Positions 1 to 22,437 of a DNA stretch of 22,437 nt are shown here, piece by piece. Position 1 is the first letter of the stretch; the number at the start of each line of letters is the position of its first letter. The position numbers and the translations under genes were made by a program. The notes beneath the pieces were generated by a model, which did no database searches, was not told the origin of the DNA, and saw only the letters and a program-made list of their open reading frames with translations. The stretch covers positions 201,941-224,377 of the forward strand of contig BJOX01000006.1 of assembly GCA_009731375.1 (NCBI GenBank). The letters run 5' to 3'. This DNA comes from Paulinella micropora. Its lineage: Eukaryota > Cercozoa > Imbricatea > Euglyphida.

Positions 1-36
1 AATAAGGAGGAGGAGGAGGACGAGGAGGAGGAGGAG

Positions 37-81
<45 letters not shown>

Positions 82-184
82 CCGATAGACAGACAGATAG
101 ACTATCAGGTAGATAGATAGATAGATATCTAGATAGATAGATACATAGATACATAGATACATAGATAGATAGATAGATGGACGT

Positions 185-244
<60 letters not shown>

Positions 245-263
245 GTAGGTAGGTAGGTAGGTA
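1..263. repeat. (AGG)n, (AG)n and (GATA)n tracts
   Basis: AGG-rich 1-42, (AG)n 40-76, then GATA with GACA and CATA variants, ending in (GGTA)n at 243-263. Confidence 0.92.
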
Positions 264-355
264 GAGCAAGCATTGCAGGAGGCCAAGGAGAAGGAGAAGC
301 AGGAAGAAGATCAGGTACAGAGGTCAAGGAGAAGGAGAAGCAGGAAGAAGATCAG
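264..355 (+). pseudogene. Inverted, internally duplicated copy of the exon 20 3' end
   Basis: On the plus strand: GAGCAAGCATTGCAGGAGG to GAAGATCAG|GTACAG, then a second shorter copy from 320 (AGGTCAAGGAGAAGGAGAAG) to GATCAGGG. It reads [17 protein letters not shown], and the first unit keeps a good donor. Orientation is opposite to the gene. Confidence 0.82.
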
Positions 356-412
356 GGAAAGTCTGTTGACATACCAACTTAGCAATATACTAATCTATCA
401 ACTTATCAACTT

Positions 413-442
413 ATCTATCTACCTACCTACCTACCTACCTAC

Positions 443-533
<91 letters not shown>

Positions 534-552
534 CCTATCTATCTATCTATCC

Positions 553-615
<63 letters not shown>

Positions 616-616
616 C

Positions 617-679
<63 letters not shown>

Positions 680-701
680 CATCCATCATCATCCATCCAT
701 C
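413..701. repeat. (CTAT)n tract
   Basis: Preceded by a short AT-rich unique stretch (356-412). CTAC and CCAT variants at the ends. Confidence 0.92.
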
Positions 702-711
702 NNNNNNNNNN
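702..711. other. Assembly gap (10 N)
   Basis: Nominal-length join inside a CTAT tract, next to the 3' ghost. Confidence 0.99.
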
Positions 712-728
712 TCATTAGTCGACAAGCT

Positions 729-779
729 ACCCCTGATCTTCTTCCTGCTTCTCCTTCTCCTTGGCCTCCCGCAGCGCTT

Positions 780-780
<1 letters not shown>
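729..780 (-). pseudogene. Ghost of the exon 20 3' end
   Basis: Sense CAAGCGCTGCGGGAGGCC through GAAGATCAG, reading [16 protein letters not shown], closer to exon 20 than the 1956-2002 copy. The following bases are GGGTAG, so the donor is shifted or lost. Confidence 0.82.
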
Positions 781-914
<134 letters not shown>

Positions 915-1137
915 GCCGAAATAGCGACGGGAAGCACAATGCTGTTCCCTCAGGGTGCCCTTTCTCGCTTGTTGAGCCCGGAATAAAACCCACAGTGCTC
1001 TGTCGGTTTATACTAGACTGTCGAACAGTCTCGAAACTCCATCTGCTTACTGGGCCCTCTGTAATGGAGGTGGGAGCTCGTTCTGCAAGGGGCGCTTATG
1101 GAACGAGCCCTGGCCCCGCCTGGTACTAGGGAGCTTT
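915..1137 (-). repeat. S repeat, copy 1 (opposite orientation)
   Basis: Reverse complement of about 17035-17260 of the full unit, beginning at GCCGAAATAGCGACGG directly after (CTAT)n and cut by the gap. Contains the AGACTGT/ACAGTCT hairpin near 1015-1033. It is the only S copy on this strand, like the reversed repeats around it. Confidence 0.87.
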
Positions 1138-1417
1138 NNNNNNNNNNNNNNNNNNNNNNNNNNNNNNNNNNNNNNNNNNNNNNNNNNNNNNNNNNNNNNN
1201 NNNNNNNNNNNNNNNNNNNNNNNNNNNNNNNNNNNNNNNNNNNNNNNNNNNNNNNNNNNNNNNNNNNNNNNNNNNNNNNNNNNNNNNNNNNNNNNNNNNN
1301 NNNNNNNNNNNNNNNNNNNNNNNNNNNNNNNNNNNNNNNNNNNNNNNNNNNNNNNNNNNNNNNNNNNNNNNNNNNNNNNNNNNNNNNNNNNNNNNNNNNN
1401 NNNNNNNNNNNNNNNNN
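1138..1417. other. Assembly gap (280 N)
   Basis: Between S repeat copy 1 and a CTAT tract. Confidence 0.99.
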
Positions 1418-1948
<531 letters not shown>

Positions 1949-1955
1949 GCTTCCT

Positions 1956-2002
1956 GGTCTTTTTCCTGCTTCTTCTCCTGCTTGGCTTTCTGCAGCGCTT
2001 GA
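1956..2002 (-). pseudogene. Ghost of the exon 20 3' end (diverged)
   Basis: Sense CAAGCGCTGCAGAAAGCC through GACCAG (QALQKAKQEKKQEKDQ). It aligns with the exon 20 end but the donor is GA instead of GT. Flanked by (CGAT)n and (CTAT)n. Confidence 0.8.
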
Positions 2003-2010
2003 TTGATCTA

Positions 2011-2063
2011 TCTACCTACCCATCTACCTATCTACCTATCTACCTATCTATCTACCTATCTAC

Positions 2064-2141
<78 letters not shown>

Positions 2142-2177
2142 GTCTGTCTATCTATCTACCTACCTACCCATCTATCT

Positions 2178-2255
<78 letters not shown>

Positions 2256-2290
2256 CATCTATCCATCATCTATCCATCTATCTATCCATG

Positions 2291-2389
<99 letters not shown>

Positions 2390-2398
2390 GTATCTATG

Positions 2399-2474
<76 letters not shown>

Positions 2475-2515
2475 CATCTATCCATCTTTCTATCTACCTA
2501 TCTACCTATCTATAC
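2011..2515. repeat. (CTAT)n tract
   Basis: CTAT with CTAC, CCAT, CTGT and GTAT variants. The repeat is on the opposite strand from the GATA tracts in most upstream introns, so here the gene's sense strand reads GATA. Confidence 0.9.
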
Positions 2516-22275
<19,760 letters not shown>

Positions 22276-22312
22276 CTAGATAGATGAGAAAAATATAGAT
22301 ATAGATAGAAGA

Positions 22313-22372
<60 letters not shown>

Positions 22373-22390
22373 GTAGGTAGGTAGGTAGGT

Positions 22391-22437
<47 letters not shown>
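22276..22437. repeat. GATA, GGTA and (GGCA)n tract
   Basis: GATA to about 22371, (GGTA)n then (GGCA)n to the window end. This is the intron upstream of exon 1, cut by the window. Confidence 0.9.

Overview
This is eukaryotic DNA: about 90% simple-sequence repeat (STR), five runs of N, and no bacterial-style gene organisation. Hidden in the repeats on the minus strand is one long, intron-rich gene. I reconstructed 20 small exons, read from 22275 down to 2516. They total about 2.1 kb of coding sequence in 19.8 kb, and codon phase is kept across every junction when joined at GT-AG sites. Exons 1-9 encode two consecutive C2-type regions with ferlin hallmarks. The first has Ca-binding-type loops (DEDGLADPY in exon 2, FDQDM..DE in exon 4) followed by the ferlin motif EPRWFPL (exon 5). 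The second begins LEVTVLGLRDL (exon 7) and continues with KSPNFCQ and LLGSSSID (exons 8-9). Exons 10-20 encode a Lys/Glu/Pro/Gln-rich linker that is probably disordered or coiled coil. Neither the start codon nor the stop codon is in the window, so the gene runs off both ends. Ferlins occur in animals and in many protists, including alveolates. The extreme STR load suggests a repeat-rich protist or a similar genome, but I cannot place the organism.

Layout from high to low coordinates, which is the direction of transcription: exon 1; a 2.4 kb (AGT)n-type triplet intron; exon 2; a 3.6 kb intron holding GATA repeats, a pair of 'T' repeats and a head-to-tail array of 'S' repeats; exons 3-9 (16.1-12.2 kb); a 1.75 kb intron of penta- and hexanucleotide arrays; exons 10-14 among TA, CA, ACAT, ACAAT and GTATAAC arrays; exon 15; an intron carrying the decayed 3' end of a retroelement; exons 16-19; a 1.6 kb intron built from repeated exon starts; exon 20; and then about 2.5 kb of CTAT-type repeat with damaged copies of the end of exon 20, including one inverted copy.

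The most unusual signal is a recurrent one. Next to at least seven exons (6, 7, 8, 9, 12, 14 and 20) the neighbouring intron contains decayed copies of the exon's edge. Copies of an exon's 5' part, often with its AG acceptor, lie upstream. Copies of its 3' part, in several cases with the GT donor, lie downstream. They are separated by STR. Many STR tracts also run straight into the splice sites (CTATCTAG| acceptors, |GTCTATCTAT or |GTATGTATG donors). The simplest reading is that introns grew by tandem amplification of units containing an exon-intron junction plus STR. I know of no described system of this kind, and collapse or mis-assembly of repeats must be excluded first.
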